Shown here piece after piece: positions 46,806 through 60,800 of a stretch of DNA of 64,000 bases. Both the position numbers and the translations under genes were made by a program. The DNA lies in assembly GCF_029873635.1 (NCBI RefSeq), contig NC_080428.1:68133601-68197600 (forward strand), written 5' to 3'. Origin of the DNA: Malania oleifera (Eukaryota; Streptophyta; Magnoliopsida; Santalales; Ximeniaceae). Position 1 is the stretch's first letter; the number at the start of each line of letters is the position of its first letter. Under the pieces are notes generated by a model. It did no database searches. It saw only the letters and a list, made by a program, of their open reading frames with translations, and was not told where the DNA came from.

Positions 46806-49800
46806 TGTTTGTTACGTTACTTTAAATTTAAAATATTGAACTATGTTTATTTGTTTTATGATGTCGTTGGTCATTTCATTAGTATGAAACCTATATCTAA
46901 CAAATACGTTGTAGTATTTAATCTATCAATTTTCTAATTTGTTAGTTTGTTATCTATTTTTTGTAGATTTTAATTTAAAAAAAAAATAGTAACTGAATTA
47001 TTTTGTCATAGTGATGTCAATTAGCTATTAATCAAAAACAAATTGGGTGTATGGTTTCCTTGTTAGTTAATTTTCAAAACGTTGTACTTAGCAATCTGAT
47101 TTTTCGACTTAATTTGTTAAATTGTTGTCATTTTTCTAATTCAACTAATCATAATTGAATAAAAAGGAGTAAAAATGTGATTTCATTAAAAGTGAAATCC
47201 ATTTTTCTTTTAAGCGCAATAGCTAATGAATGATTGATTAATAAAAGGTTATTTTCATCAATTAAATTAAATTTCAAGAAAAAAAGTAGTTTTGAAAAAA
47301 CCTAGATGCTGCAATGTCATATTCAAAAAAATTGGTGTTAGCTAAAATTTATGCCTTCTTGTTATTATTATTAAGTACTATGATGTTGGACGGGAATGGT
47401 CGACCTATGTCCTACGACTCAACCCTCGCACAAGCACATACACTTAAACATTTTAACTTAAGAATTTAACTATCCGAACATAAAAACAATAAATCATGCT
47501 TTATTTCACATGTTCAAGGATTTTGAAAAGGTATATGACTTGTTTAGCAATTAAGTCTTGATTGGTTATTTCACAAAAGAATCAAGTTATATGCTGAAAA
47601 GTTGTTATTTCAAAGATTTAAGAATAAAAGTTCTATATTAGCAAACTAATATTCATACAATTAATTTTAACTAACAAGTACCACTATTACAATCTATGGA
47701 TCAAATAGGTTATTCAAAAATGTGATTTTAATCTGCTAGTAAGGGTTCACAATATATAGCAAATGATTCAAACACAAGTACTGAAGTTATTAAGGGATTG
47801 ATTTGGATGACTTGACGTTGTTCCACGTGTAGTTAGGTTACACCATAAGTCCTTCGTACAAGTTTTGAATCACAAAATGAATGCAATAATGAAGGGTAGG
47901 TGATGATTGTCATGTGGGTGTATGAAGGTGCTGGTCGTGTGGTGTTGATGGGGGCCGTGAGAGTATCATATGGAGGAGGGGGTTGATGGAGTCATTAGAT
48001 AGTTTAGTGGTCTCTCATCACTTGATCTCCGGAGAGAACAACGTAGCCTCACACTACTCACTCACAAGGAGAGGGACAAGCTTTATAAGTTCAAATAAAG
48101 AAATGTTTATTCTATATTCAACTTCAACTTCATATCTTATTCTTACAATAAGAAGGCTATTTATAGGTATAGCTTGGGAGACAAAACATTAAACACTCAA
48201 CAACTCTCAACAATTTTTAACAACTTTCAACAACTATTAACCTAACACAATTAATACTTACTAAAAAACAAAGAACTTCAAATCATAAACACACAAGTCA
48301 AGCTTAGTTGTCTTACATTATTACAATTCAAATTTGAAATTTAAACATATTTCAAAAGGAAGGCCAAAACCGTGTGGGGCCAATTGGAGCCATGTGGGGC
48401 CCACATGGGTTTTGAGTTGGACTTTACTTCAATACTTCACTTGGGTCTTCAAGCATGGTCTTCAAACACCTAATAATCTTGAAATAACATATCCACAAAA
48501 AATATAAATTAACACAATAACAAAGTCTTCACATAAATAAAAAAAAAAATCTTCCATCAAAGAAGTAGAAGATCTTCAATTGATCTCATTTGTTTCTGCA
48601 AAACAGATATAAACAATAGTAGACATCTAGAGGTCGCTCACGTGTCACTATGTCAGCAAATGAGTGGACATCGAGAGGTCATCCATGTGTCATCATATCA
48701 GTAAAAGGGATACATAAGGCATGTTGATCCCCATCATACTAGTAGTAGGTTAAATGGTTAATTAGTGACACGACAATTGCATCATACTTGGAGTGAAGTT
48801 CATTATAATTTAGATATTTTGTAATTCTCAATTGACCATAATCACAATAAAAACTCATCAATCATGTTTAATTTGCATGTAAGTCAGTGGGTCGGTATTA
48901 GTGAGTTTTTACACACAGTTAGAGATCTTGTTAATAAACATGCCTTAAGCCAATGGATCTAATCAAGCTTGATTACTGCATCTAATCAAGCTTTAAAAAA
49001 ATATTGAATACCAAACATGTACCACATTAGTGTTCTGATTTGTACCTAATAAACTAATAATTTAATAGCAGTATAAGGCATATTGTGGACTTCTTTTCTT
49101 CATAAAATTTTGATACGTAATATTTCTTTCTATATATGAAGCTGGATCCCTCCGTGGAGTTTCTTTTTCAACGAATCAATTAATTTTCATACAAGTATTA
49201 TGTGGCTAATGATTTTTATTTACTTAGGAAATAATATATGCCAAAAAAAAATGATTGTTTGACACATTTTTATACAAAATTAATATATTAAAAAAAAAAA
49301 AAGGAACCAGCCCTAGAAACCAATTCATTTTAAAGAAATTCAATTGTTTCTAAACTCAAGTAAAAGGTAATTAACTCCGAACAAAAAATAAAAGAAGAAT
49401 TACATTCTTGTATAGTAAAAATATCAAGAAGGAAAATCAATTGATTTATAAACTCATTTATTTCTGTAATTAGGCTTCATTATTAAGCCAAATCCATGCA
49501 TTGAAGAGCATATTAAATACCAAAATTTTTTAAAGGAAAGAGACACAATATAGGTGTCATATGACTAATGATTTATTAGGTATCAACAAGGATGTTGACA
49601 TGGCACTTGGATGGTACCCAATTTATTGGTTGATTTATATATATATATATATATATATTTAGAGATATATTTATATATATATATATATTTGAACTCATTT
49701 TATTCTACAAATTAAATGTGACATGCAAGATAGAGTTGATGCATATGCGGTATTTATGCTAGCCACTGAGCAAGGATTGTAATATGTGAATTATATATGT

Positions 49801-51824
49801 GACATCTGACAATCTCCATACACATTGGCACGTATATTAAACACTTCCATGACCATATTTAGGCATATTCGAACTTTCATCTCTTCCTGTTATAAATACT
49901 ATCATGTTCAACATGTTTTTGTTCTTTGTGTTTTTGCATTTTAAACCATCGATCATATCTTTGAATTATACATAATTTTTAATGAACAAGTTTTAATTGA
50001 AGTTAAAATTTCTCAAATTTATTTTAAATCTAATGATAAAATTAATTATGTAAAATATAACATGATTAAATTATATATAATTAACAAATGGAGGCTATTT
50101 AATAGTTAATATGATGCCATTACATTTTCCAAGCAACTTATAATTAGAAGCTAGATGTCAGAACGCACACATGCGCATATATTAAAAACATTAATAGACT
50201 TAAGTATAATGGATTCACTTTAAAGAGCATTTTATTTGCAGGTATGTAAAGAATTTATATGTAATGATTTGAAAATCTCATTCTTGAAAAAGAGACGCCA
50301 TGTCTCATTCGAATTAGGTCTTACATCAAAATTTAAAAAAGTACATACATGATATTCATGTTAGTAATTGATTTAAGATGACAATGATAATAGACATTCT
50401 AAGAAGATTATCATATTCTTGACATACATATAAATAATATACAAATAATAATTGTCTTTTAAAAGAAAAAAAAATACTAATTACTAAGAAAATATACTAA
50501 ATTAAGTTCATGTCTTAAACTTTCAACAATTATAATTAAAACAAATTCAATGGTTAATGACCCATTTAACCAAAATAATTGGAGGCAATATGATGCCCAA
50601 ATTTGGACCAAACAATTATATTATATTATTATTTATTTATTACTTCAAATATATTAATTGTGCAAATAATTCTATGTTATGAAGATATTAATGTGTAACT
50701 CAACTTGATTGTTCAAAACTACTTATTAAAAAGTGCATTTTTGACGAAGTACTTATTTAGAAAAATATTAAAAATCATGTAAAAATAAATTATGTTTTTT
50801 AATACCACTTGGAGGGGCAAAAGGCAGGATTCTATCGAGTGTAAAATTCTTTAATTACGAAAAAACCACCAAGCCATGCTTTCGATTTATTTGATATAGC
50901 ATAATACCTATTCATTGAAATAAAATAAAATATTATTTAAATTTTAAAAATTTAAAAAAAACAATTACTTTTATATATTCTTAATTATTTCATTTAACAA
51001 ATAGGAAAAAAAAAAAGATATCCTCATAATAAAATCTAACAATAATAATCCTTCTTATAAACTCATAAAATATTTCACGTTATTATTTAATTTATAATAT
51101 CATAATTAATTGTATAATTAATTACAACTAACTTACTAAAACTAATATATTCCTAAAAATAAACATTCCGCAATCTAAACATAACCTTATCATTCTAAAA
51201 GTATTTAGATTCCCACAATTTACAAAACATGTGAATGAAATAATTTAGGCATGGGCAACACAACCTCGCGAATTTAATCTTCGACCATCTTCTTCCTCCC
51301 CCTCCAGTTGCAGCTCACTTTCAAGAATGTGGAATATCATGGTACATTAAACAAGAATGAAGACAGTAAAACATGGATTAGCTTGTGATATAATATGTGT
51401 ATAATTAAACCAGCAAATTAGAGACACTGTTTACTGTTCGACCCAACCCAAAGAAATTCCCTACCGCAACAGTTCTAAGAAACTCCAATAGCACAGAAGA
51501 AAATCCTTGTATAATTAAAACTAACAAAAGATGGACCTTGTACAATCAAAGTAATCTCTGTTTTGTGTTGCCCTTGCCCTTCAAAATATAGTAATAAGGG
51601 CCACGAGGCTGACCCAGACTACCCAAGCGATAACCAACTTTAAACCCGTGACCATGACAGGATTACAGATTAGGACTGAAAGAGCTGAGAGAGGTTGAAT
51701 GAAGATGGCTGCACCCACCAAAAATATGCCCAACAGCATTAGCTCAAGTTCTGATGGCCTTCACGACGACAGCTAAACCCCAAACATATTGATAATTAAT
51801 CATAACGGACACAGAGCGAGTAGG
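46806..51824. other. AT-rich spacer between HGH1 and ORC6
   Basis: No gene is seen in 5 kb. Part of it (about 47,900-48,500) looks LTR-derived. A 40-bp imperfect tandem repeat (ACATCTAGAGGTC and ACATCGAGAGGTC) lies at 48622-48705, and AT microsatellites at 49638-49690. The end near 51300-51824 probably includes the HGH1 3' untranslated region. Confidence 0.45.
47900..48500 (-). mobile_element. Possible LTR remnant, unclassified
   Basis: On the minus strand a CTATAAATAG TATA box (complement near 48161-48170) is followed by about 200 bases resembling an LTR leader (GAGATCAAGTGATGAGAGACC near 48005-48030). The sequence upstream of the TATA box has CATGTGGGCCCCACATGG. The ends could not be fixed. 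Confidence 0.3.
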
Positions 51825-54800
51825 CTACTTCCCTGCCTTGGTAGATTGTTCCTCTGCTCCACTGCACTGAACCAGCTGAAAAACAACACAGGAATTAACG
51901 ATCATGGTCAATTGGAGCCATATAACCACTAGAATTTCTAACAATTTTGTTTCAGTTTTTTGTTGGGTGGGGGAATGGGAATAGGTGATACCAATGAGCC
52001 AACTTGTTCATATGCTTTCATTACTTTCGGATCTTCCTCGTCTTCATACCCTACTTGTAGAATGCGTGGTCCATTAACAGACCAAAGAGCTCTTCGGCCC
52101 GCCTCCTAAAAAAAGAGAAAGTTGAGACCTTTTACTTCTCACCAAACAATAAAAATTTCCCACAGAAGCTATAGATAGAAGCAAAAAAGACTTGGTAAAA
52201 TATTGAAAACTAGAATGTCGCTGGCACTATGGAAAAGTAGATCCGTGAAATGGTTCATGTGAACTTCCACCCTGCTTCCATACATGGATAAGAGTGAAGC
52301 AGAGGACTAATTCAAAAACATACTCTAGTCCTCCAAGATGATGGAAAAGCCTTTATTGTCATAAGCCAATCCACAGAAATATAGGAAAACAAAAAAAAAC
52401 CTTGCCCATTCATTCCACAGTAACAGCATCCCATATATATGTATGCTGGACGAACTTATCAAATAGCTCTTGTAACCGCCTCTCCTCATAACATCTTTCA
52501 TCAACAAAATGCTAATCTTTGATAGGCCTTGCATCCAAGAGCATAAATTCTAGGGAGGCCCAGCATGCCATCTATTTTCTGATATTTTCACTTTAAAATC
52601 TCAAACAATGTAAAAGATAATAAATCACACTACCCCTTATCAGTTACCAATCAAAAAACATAAATCAGCCAGTGTCTCAGACATTAACCAATATCCTAGC
52701 AACCATAAACCGAACCTCCAGATTCTAAGCCCAATATATTAGCAGCAGGTCATGCATCAGAAATGCTGTGTAAACAGAAAATAGATTGCTTTCAAAGAAA
52801 CAAAAGCAACTGTAGGTTTGTTTAGAATGAAAACTTCAAATTTTTTATCACTGTTAGTACATGTTTACCAGAGATAAAAGCACACATTCTATGAGAGAAG
52901 AAAAGAATGTCATCACTGTAACCTGTAAGGCAATCAAATAAATAGCCTCCAATGCTTGAGTGCGAATTTCAGGATCACTAATCGCTTCACGCTCAATTGA
53001 CAGTGCACTCCCAAGCTCAAGGGGCATTTTTGATGTGTCATGTTCACTGTATATCTGGGCAAAAGACACGACATCGATGGTGAGAGGAAAATCACATCAT
53101 GTCTGTAAACTCAGAAGCACACGGAGATCATGTTTGGAAGAATCACTTATCAGACTTAGTAAATGATATTAAACAATAATTAACTCCATTAACTTTGATT
53201 TCTTGTACGAAATCCTGCATTTTCAGGCTTCATATTCTAGAGGCCTTTAGCAAAACCAAATTAGGAACCAAAAACATCAAACATAATTATAATCATGGGC
53301 AAAGGGTGATCAAACAAAAGGCACAAACAAATGAGAAGAAAATCAATTGTCATCCAGAATATGAAGGGAAGTTTATTGTAGATGCTGGCCAATCAAAAAA
53401 GAGATATTTAGGGCAGAGACAAAAGTATTACCTTGTTGCCAGCAACTGGCAGAAGCAGAGCAGGCCAAAGAAACTCAGATATCAGCAGCAAATTCTGCAG
53501 TTGACTCTCAGCCTCGAAGCAGCAGTTGCGAATGGTTCCAGAAACCTATACCTCCCCCCCACAAAAAAAAAAACCAAAAAACCAAAAAAAAAAACCTTCT
53601 AAGTGATGCAGGACAGTTTGGTACAAGAGAAGGATGCAGGAAAATAAGAGAAAACAAAGGAAAATAAATAGGAAATTGTAAGAGAGAGGATAAAAATGAA
53701 GATAAAACTCAATTAGGGCTGCATGCTCAATGTTCCAATCTGCCTTTCATGGTTACACACCAAGCCCTTTTATAGGCTTTCTCCTAATAATAAATAGTGA
53801 AAAATAATTTGAGAAATAATAGCAAATCCCTAAATAAGGAAACATAATTTGGGAAATAATAACAAATCCCTAATAAACGAAACATAGTCCACTAAGGGAT
53901 GTTTTGTGGCTAAAGCTATGCCATTCTTAGTTGGAGATCTTATATTCGAATCCTGGGATGGGTAGGAAGGGGTATGCAATGGGATATGGGCTATCTATCA
54001 TGTAACTCAGGCTAAATGGACCAAGAAAAGGGAACAAAAAAAAAAAACAAGGTTGCTAATCCCTAAATGCTCAAAATTACATAATTAAATCCAATTATCT
54101 TAGTTGGAAAAAAATTTCAAAACATTTCAAAACATTTAAAGAATGATGAAATATTTTCAGCATTTAGAGATTTGATACTATTTCCCAAATCATGCATACA
54201 CATACGGTAAATGCAAAGATCTCCAAACGCCTTAATCTTGCTGATATGTGACCTCTTGACATCTTCCATGACTAAGATTCAAGTGATAAGAAAATGGTTG
54301 AAAGCAAATCTATGTAGTAGAGTAGACAAGAAAAGTCGAGTGAATGCATTGACTAAGCAGAATTTAGACAGGAAGTAAGGTCATGTTTGTTTGGCGCCTA
54401 ACTAGCTAATTCAAGCTTGGTTCACATATGTTTGGTTGAGCACTTGACGTAAGCCTGTACACAAGGCCAACATTACAGAGCCCAATCATTCATTTCTATA
54501 TCAAAATAACTCCAGCCTTTTAGTGATTATAACACACTTAAGAACTTGCTTGATTCTTTCTCTCACCTATCTGCCTATATGGCTTTATAAGACTGATTAA
54601 TGAATCCTTTTTAAGTACTCTCTCTGTGGAAATCCCTTCATTTGCCAACCCTGTAACTACTAAAGCGTGGCTAATTATGCAATTCAGCCCGAAATTTAGC
54701 CTGGCCTGTTTTACTGGAGAACAAGCCTGAACAAGCTTCTTGACAAGCTCAGCCTCAACTGTCCAGGAACAGTCCAAATATTTTGGGAATATCCAAACAA

Positions 54801-57800
54801 GAAGAAAATCCAATGTGCCAAGCAGACAGTAATTGAAATCAGCACCGCTCACTGAAAATAAAGACACTCTTTTGTGGGCATATCACAAATAAAACTAGAA
54901 GAATCAAACTATAATTTGCAAAGGTCACTCTCAATAGTTCCAAATTGGCAAAATTAGGATGATATCATCATAATAAGAAGGCCATATTAACCCAAGAAGT
55001 GAGATTTCGCCCTGAAATAATAAGGTTTCTACATAATAGGTTTAAAATCAAACTTCACAGCACATGGGGAGGTGTAAAGTTTCACTTTAATATTGTTATA
55101 AAGGAGAATCAGGAGATCCACATGAAAACATTCGTCCATGAATTAATATTGAAATCATGCAGTTATAGACAAAAGTACAACACCATATTCTTTGGGGAAG
55201 TTTTACAATAATACCCGCTCCTTCTGTTAGTTACCATTGCTTGCCGCAGGATTTTTTTTTACACAACAAAAAGAACAAGAAATTAATATAAAAAGTGTCC
55301 ACTAAGAGTAACTTAACCTTCTGAAGGATCTCTTATACATACCCCCTTCTTTCTTAGTGGACTTCTCGAATCAAACTGCCTAATGATCTGCTTTAGAAGT
55401 GCTCGCTTAGGGTCCAACAAAATTTTCCTTCCTGTTTCTTGTTTAGAGATGTTCACAAGTATGGAACCAACATGTTCAAATGGATCATCTGAAAAATGTA
55501 TGATATTAAAAAATAAATAAATAACCAAAAAAAAAACAAAAACAAGAAGATGACAACATCAGAGAAAGCCTCAAGAGCAACAACTTGGTTAAAGTTGATA
55601 ATTTTTGTGCATATTACGTCAAACATGGATGTGAGATGCCATACAGTAATATACCTCCCAACCAACATTAAAAAATAAAGTAAAATAAAATAAAAATGGC
55701 ATTATGTCCATTCTCATGCTTTACATAAACAACAACAACAACAAAACCAAGCCTTAGTCCCACTAAGTGGGGTCAACTATATGAATCCTTTTCCGCCAAT
55801 TTATGCGATCATGGACCAATTCTTTTGATAGATTCAAGGATATTAAATCCTTATTTACTATCTCCTCCCAAGTAATTTTAGGTCTACCCCTACCCCTTCT
55901 ACTACCCCCCACAGTAACTAAGTCACTCTTCCTCACGGGTACACTATGTAGCCTACGTTACAAGTGTCCATACCATCTGAATCGTTTCTCCCTTATCTTA
56001 TTTTCTATAGGAGTTACACCTAACTTAAAACAAATATGTTCATTTTTTAATTTATCTTTCAATGTTATACCACTCATCCATCTAAGCATTTTCATCTCGG
56101 CAACTTTCACTTTTTGGATATTATGTTTCTTCTTCGCCCAACATTCCGATCCATATAGCATAGCTGGTCTTATAACTGTCCTATAAAACTCACCTTTCAA
56201 TTTTAAGAGTATTCTACGATCATAGAGTATACTTGAAGCACTTCTCCATTTTACCCAACCTGTTTTAACTCTATACATTACATCATCTTCAATTTCTCTT
56301 TCAGCTTGCATAATAGATCCAAGGTATCGAAATCTACAACTGCTATTTATTTCTTCATCATCAAGTTTAACTTTGTCTCTAATATTCCTTCTATCATTAC
56401 TAAAATTACATTTCATATATTCTATCTTATTTCTACTTATCCTAAAGCTTCTAGATTCCAAAACTTCTCTCCATAATTCTAACTCAACCTCTACTCCGTC
56501 CGTAATTTCATCAATTAATACAATATCATCTGCAAACAACATACACCATGGAACCTCCTTTTAAATACTCTAAGTTAATTGGTCCATCACTAAAGCAAAA
56601 AAATAAGGACTCAAAGCAGATCCTTGATGTACACCTATGGTGATTGGAAATTCTCTAGTTTCTCCATCTATAATCCTTACACTAGTCATTATTCCATCAT
56701 ACATATCCTTAATGACATCGGTATACCTACTATATACACCTTTTTTTTCTAAAACCCACCATAGAACTGTCCTAAGTATCCTATCATATGCTTTCTCAAG
56801 GTCAATAAATATCATATCCAAGTCCCTCTTCTTTTCCCTAAACTTTTCCATTAATCTTCTTAAAAGAAAAATAGCTTCTGTGGTAGATCTCCTAGGCATA
56901 AAACCAAATTGATTTTCTGAGATCTTCATTTCTAATCTTAATCTTTGTTCAACTACCATTTCTCATAGTTTCATCGTATGACTAATAAGTTTAATTCCAC
57001 GATAGTTATTACAATTTTGAATATCTCCTTTATTTTTGTATATACGCATTAAAGTGTCTTTCCTCCATTCATTTGGCATTTTCTTAGTTTTTACAATTGT
57101 ATTAACTAGTTAACCATATAATTCTATTATCACCTAAGCATTTCTAAACTTCAATTGGGATGTTATCTGGTCCCATAACTTTCTCATTTTTCATCTTTTT
57201 TAGTGCAAACTTAACTTCGTTAACTCTAATTATATTTTTAGTCTTTTCCTCATTTGACAATTCTAAGTTTAAGCCTTCTAATTGGTTTTCATTAAATAAC
57301 TTACTAAAGTAACTTCACCATCTTTCTTTAATGTCTTTGTCTTTAACCAAGACAATATCATCCTCAATTTTTATACATTTTACATTTCCTAAGTCCTTGC
57401 TCTTTCTTTCTTTAACTTTAGCAAGTTTAAATATATCTCTTTCCCCTTCTTTTGTACCTAATCCATCATACAAACTATTAAATGATCTATATTTAACTTC
57501 ACTAACAGCCTTTTTGGCATCTTTTCTTGCCTCCTTATATTTTTCAAAGTTATCTCTGTTTCTACATTTTTGTCACGTTTTATACCAAATTCTTTTTGTC
57601 TTTATGATTTTTTGTACATCTTTATCCCACCACCAACTCTCTTTACTATTCGAGAATCTTTCCCTTGATTCACCGAAAATCTCTTTTGCTATCCTTTTAA
57701 TAGAGCTAGCTAATCTATTCCAAAGAGTATTTGTATCTATCCCATCCTCTATGGTCCAATCCCCATCTTTGATCATTTTATCTTTAAATTTTATTATATT

Positions 57801-60800
57801 TTCTCCTTTTAGGTTCCACCATCTAGTTCTCTTACATTAGTTTATTTTATCCATTTTCTTCCATTTTTTAATACATATATCTAAGACTAAGACTCTACGT
57901 TGTGTGATTAGGCTTTCACCTGAAATAACTTTACAATCCTTGCATGATAAACGATCTACTCACCTAATTAAAAAAAAAATCTATTTGACTTCTATTTTGT
58001 CCACTTTTAAAGGTTATTAAGTGTTCTTCTCTCTTCTTAAAGCAAGTATTCATTATACTAAAATCACATGACATAGCGAAGTCTAAGATCATTTCCCTAA
58101 ACTCATTTTTTGTCTCCATATCCATATCCTCTACGTATCCTCTCATAATTTTTATTATCTCTTCCAATGTGTCCATTCAGATTTCCTCCTATAAATACTT
58201 TCTCAGTCCCTGGTATGCCTTGTATATACTATTCATATCTTCCCAAAATTGTCTCTTAAGATTTTCTGCTAAGCCAACTTGAGGAGCATAAGCACTAATG
58301 ATATTTATTATCTCTTGTCCTAATACCATCTTGATTTTATAATTTTATCCCCTGCTCTAGTTACATCCACAACGCTATCTTTTAAGTTTTTGTCCATAAT
58401 AATGCCCACTCCATTCTTATGTTTTTTATTTTCCAGTGTACCAAAGTTTAAATCCTGATTTATCAATTTCTCTAACTTTCTCCCCCACCCACTTAGTTTT
58501 TTGAAGGCAAATTATATTAATTCTTCTTCTAATCATTGTATCCACAATTTCCATGCTTTTACTCGTAAGTGTCCCTATAATCCAAGTTGTTAATCTAATC
58601 CTAATTTCCTGAACTAACATCTTTACCTGCCCACATCTAGAATAATACAGGAACCCTCGGATATTTTACACCATACCCAGGTGTCGACACGGCGCGTCGC
58701 TTTGGGGCGACAACTTAGCCCACCCTCGCCTACTTTTCGCTACACATGGGTGGTTCAAGTGCTACGCGTCGCTCGTAGAGGATGCCTCAGCAAATATTCA
58801 GTAAGGATTTCATATCATAGTGATTTGACAAATTTCACGCTGGCTGTCAGCTACCTAACGCAACCCTCCTCCTTTACTCGGGCTTGGGACTGGCTGTGTG
58901 TGAAAAAATTAGGACATTAAGTGCATCACGGGCGGAGTTATTCTCATGCTTTACATAAGGAAATAAAATTATGTAAAATGCCCAAACATCCCCTATCAGT
59001 TTAATACTCTTGTAAATGGAGACTCTGGTCATCATGGTGAAAAGTAATAATAGTCAGGGATGGACAATGCTTTTTTACCTCAGACTGGACAAAGAACTGG
59101 AGAACTGTCCGGTCCCTGGGGTTGAGCAGTTCTACTGGTTTGACCCATCTGTCCGACCACAATGCAAAGTTGACATATTTAGAATATCCTTATAGTATTA
59201 TATGAGGGCAAGTCTTGACCAATGGTAAAGGTATCACATTCAAATCAAATGATTATAGGCTCAAGTCATGGAAACAGCCTCTCTACTTGTGGAGGTAGAG
59301 AGGCTGCATATCATGCCCTCCCTAGATCCCAATACAGCATGAAAGATTTGTGCACTGGGCGCGAAGTTTATTTATATTCCCAACCTGGCAGTGTCTACTT
59401 TTGCATGATGACATTCTGTGTTTGAGCATCTATAGATTCTAGTGTTGTTCATAACCCATTGGCATTCTTTGTTTTTATTTCAATTCAAAAGAGGTCTCTC
59501 TTGACAGATATTCCTCCTTTAGATCTAGCATCAAGGATATTTCTCTCCTGAACCTTAATTTGGATGATATTTTTGTTAAAAATTATCAAAATAAATTAAA
59601 ACCCAGCATTTTTCCGTTCTCACCTGGTCAGCTGATTCTCCAGTTCTCACTAGGTTTGATTTTTTTTCTTTTTTCTTTTTAGGGTGTGGGGAGGGGAGGG
59701 GAGTGGGGGCAAAGGTTTCAAGATTAATATGAAACCTACCTAGAGAACAGGTTCCTGGTCAGTCTGGTCATGATGCAGGTTTAACATTACTGGCAACAAG
59801 AGCAAACAAAATACTTATTACAAGGTATCAGCCAATCAACACCTTTTTATTTTTTTTTTCAATTCAGCCAGCCAAACAAGCTCTAAATTTGTATAAATTG
59901 TGAACTTTTTAGATTTTCTGAGACTGTGCAGAGAATCAATTGACTGATGACCTATCCCATTCTGGTTGAAAGAAAAATATTGAGTCAGAAAAATAAATTT
60001 CCAATTTTCTGTTTGAAAAAATATTTTCCATCCAACCACAGAGCCTTACAGGTCTTAAGACCAACCCAACATGTCACATGGAACAAGTCAATAACTCCAT
60101 ATGCTTCAACTCAAAACTCAGTTTAGTAATACTACTGTCTCAACGATACATTCAGGAATTCAGGACTACTCATAAAAAAAACTACTAAGCAAAAACAAAT
60201 CACTGAACAAAGAAATCAAGATAACTTGTACGTAGGAGTCAATTCTTACGTTAAGAAGAAGCAAAACACACCATTTTTTTCATGGGATGATGTACAGAAT
60301 GATCTCACAAGCTTCATAACATACAGTCCATGGATCTTCTCATCTCCAGTCTGACAAACAGGCAGCAACAACGAACAAATTTCCCAATATTGAGTAATGA
60401 ACCCAAGGAAAATAAGATTCCACCACAGATACTCAAAACATCTTAAATCATGTCATTGCTGTTATGTCTAAATGGTTGCATGCGCTCAAAAAACAGAACT
60501 CAACTTTGTTCAGATACAAACTACAAAAATCACAGTTCACTACCAAATGAACTGACAAAAAGCACCTGAAGCAAGGTAGCAATGCCATCATCCAACTGTG
60601 TGAGATTAACTAGAAGCATAACCAGCAGCCGTGTAATGCAAGACCCTTGCTTATATAAAATATCCATGGCTGTTTTAATCATTCCCATCGCAATCATCTT
60701 TGCTGCTAGCTCTGAATTTTGCGACAGATTTACAAGTGCTTCTGCTGCGGGTTCTGACACCTCCTGAAATGTAAAAGGAATTTATCCAAAATAGCATACA

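Noticed and set aside
53195-53602. Plus-strand open frame of 135 residues
   Set aside because: It overlaps HGH1 exon 6 in antisense and ends in a lysine run from an A-rich stretch; no domain is visible.
57331-57840. Plus-strand open frame of 169 residues over the LINE
   Set aside because: It is the reverse-strand shadow of the RTE coding region, rich in S, L and F as expected of antisense.
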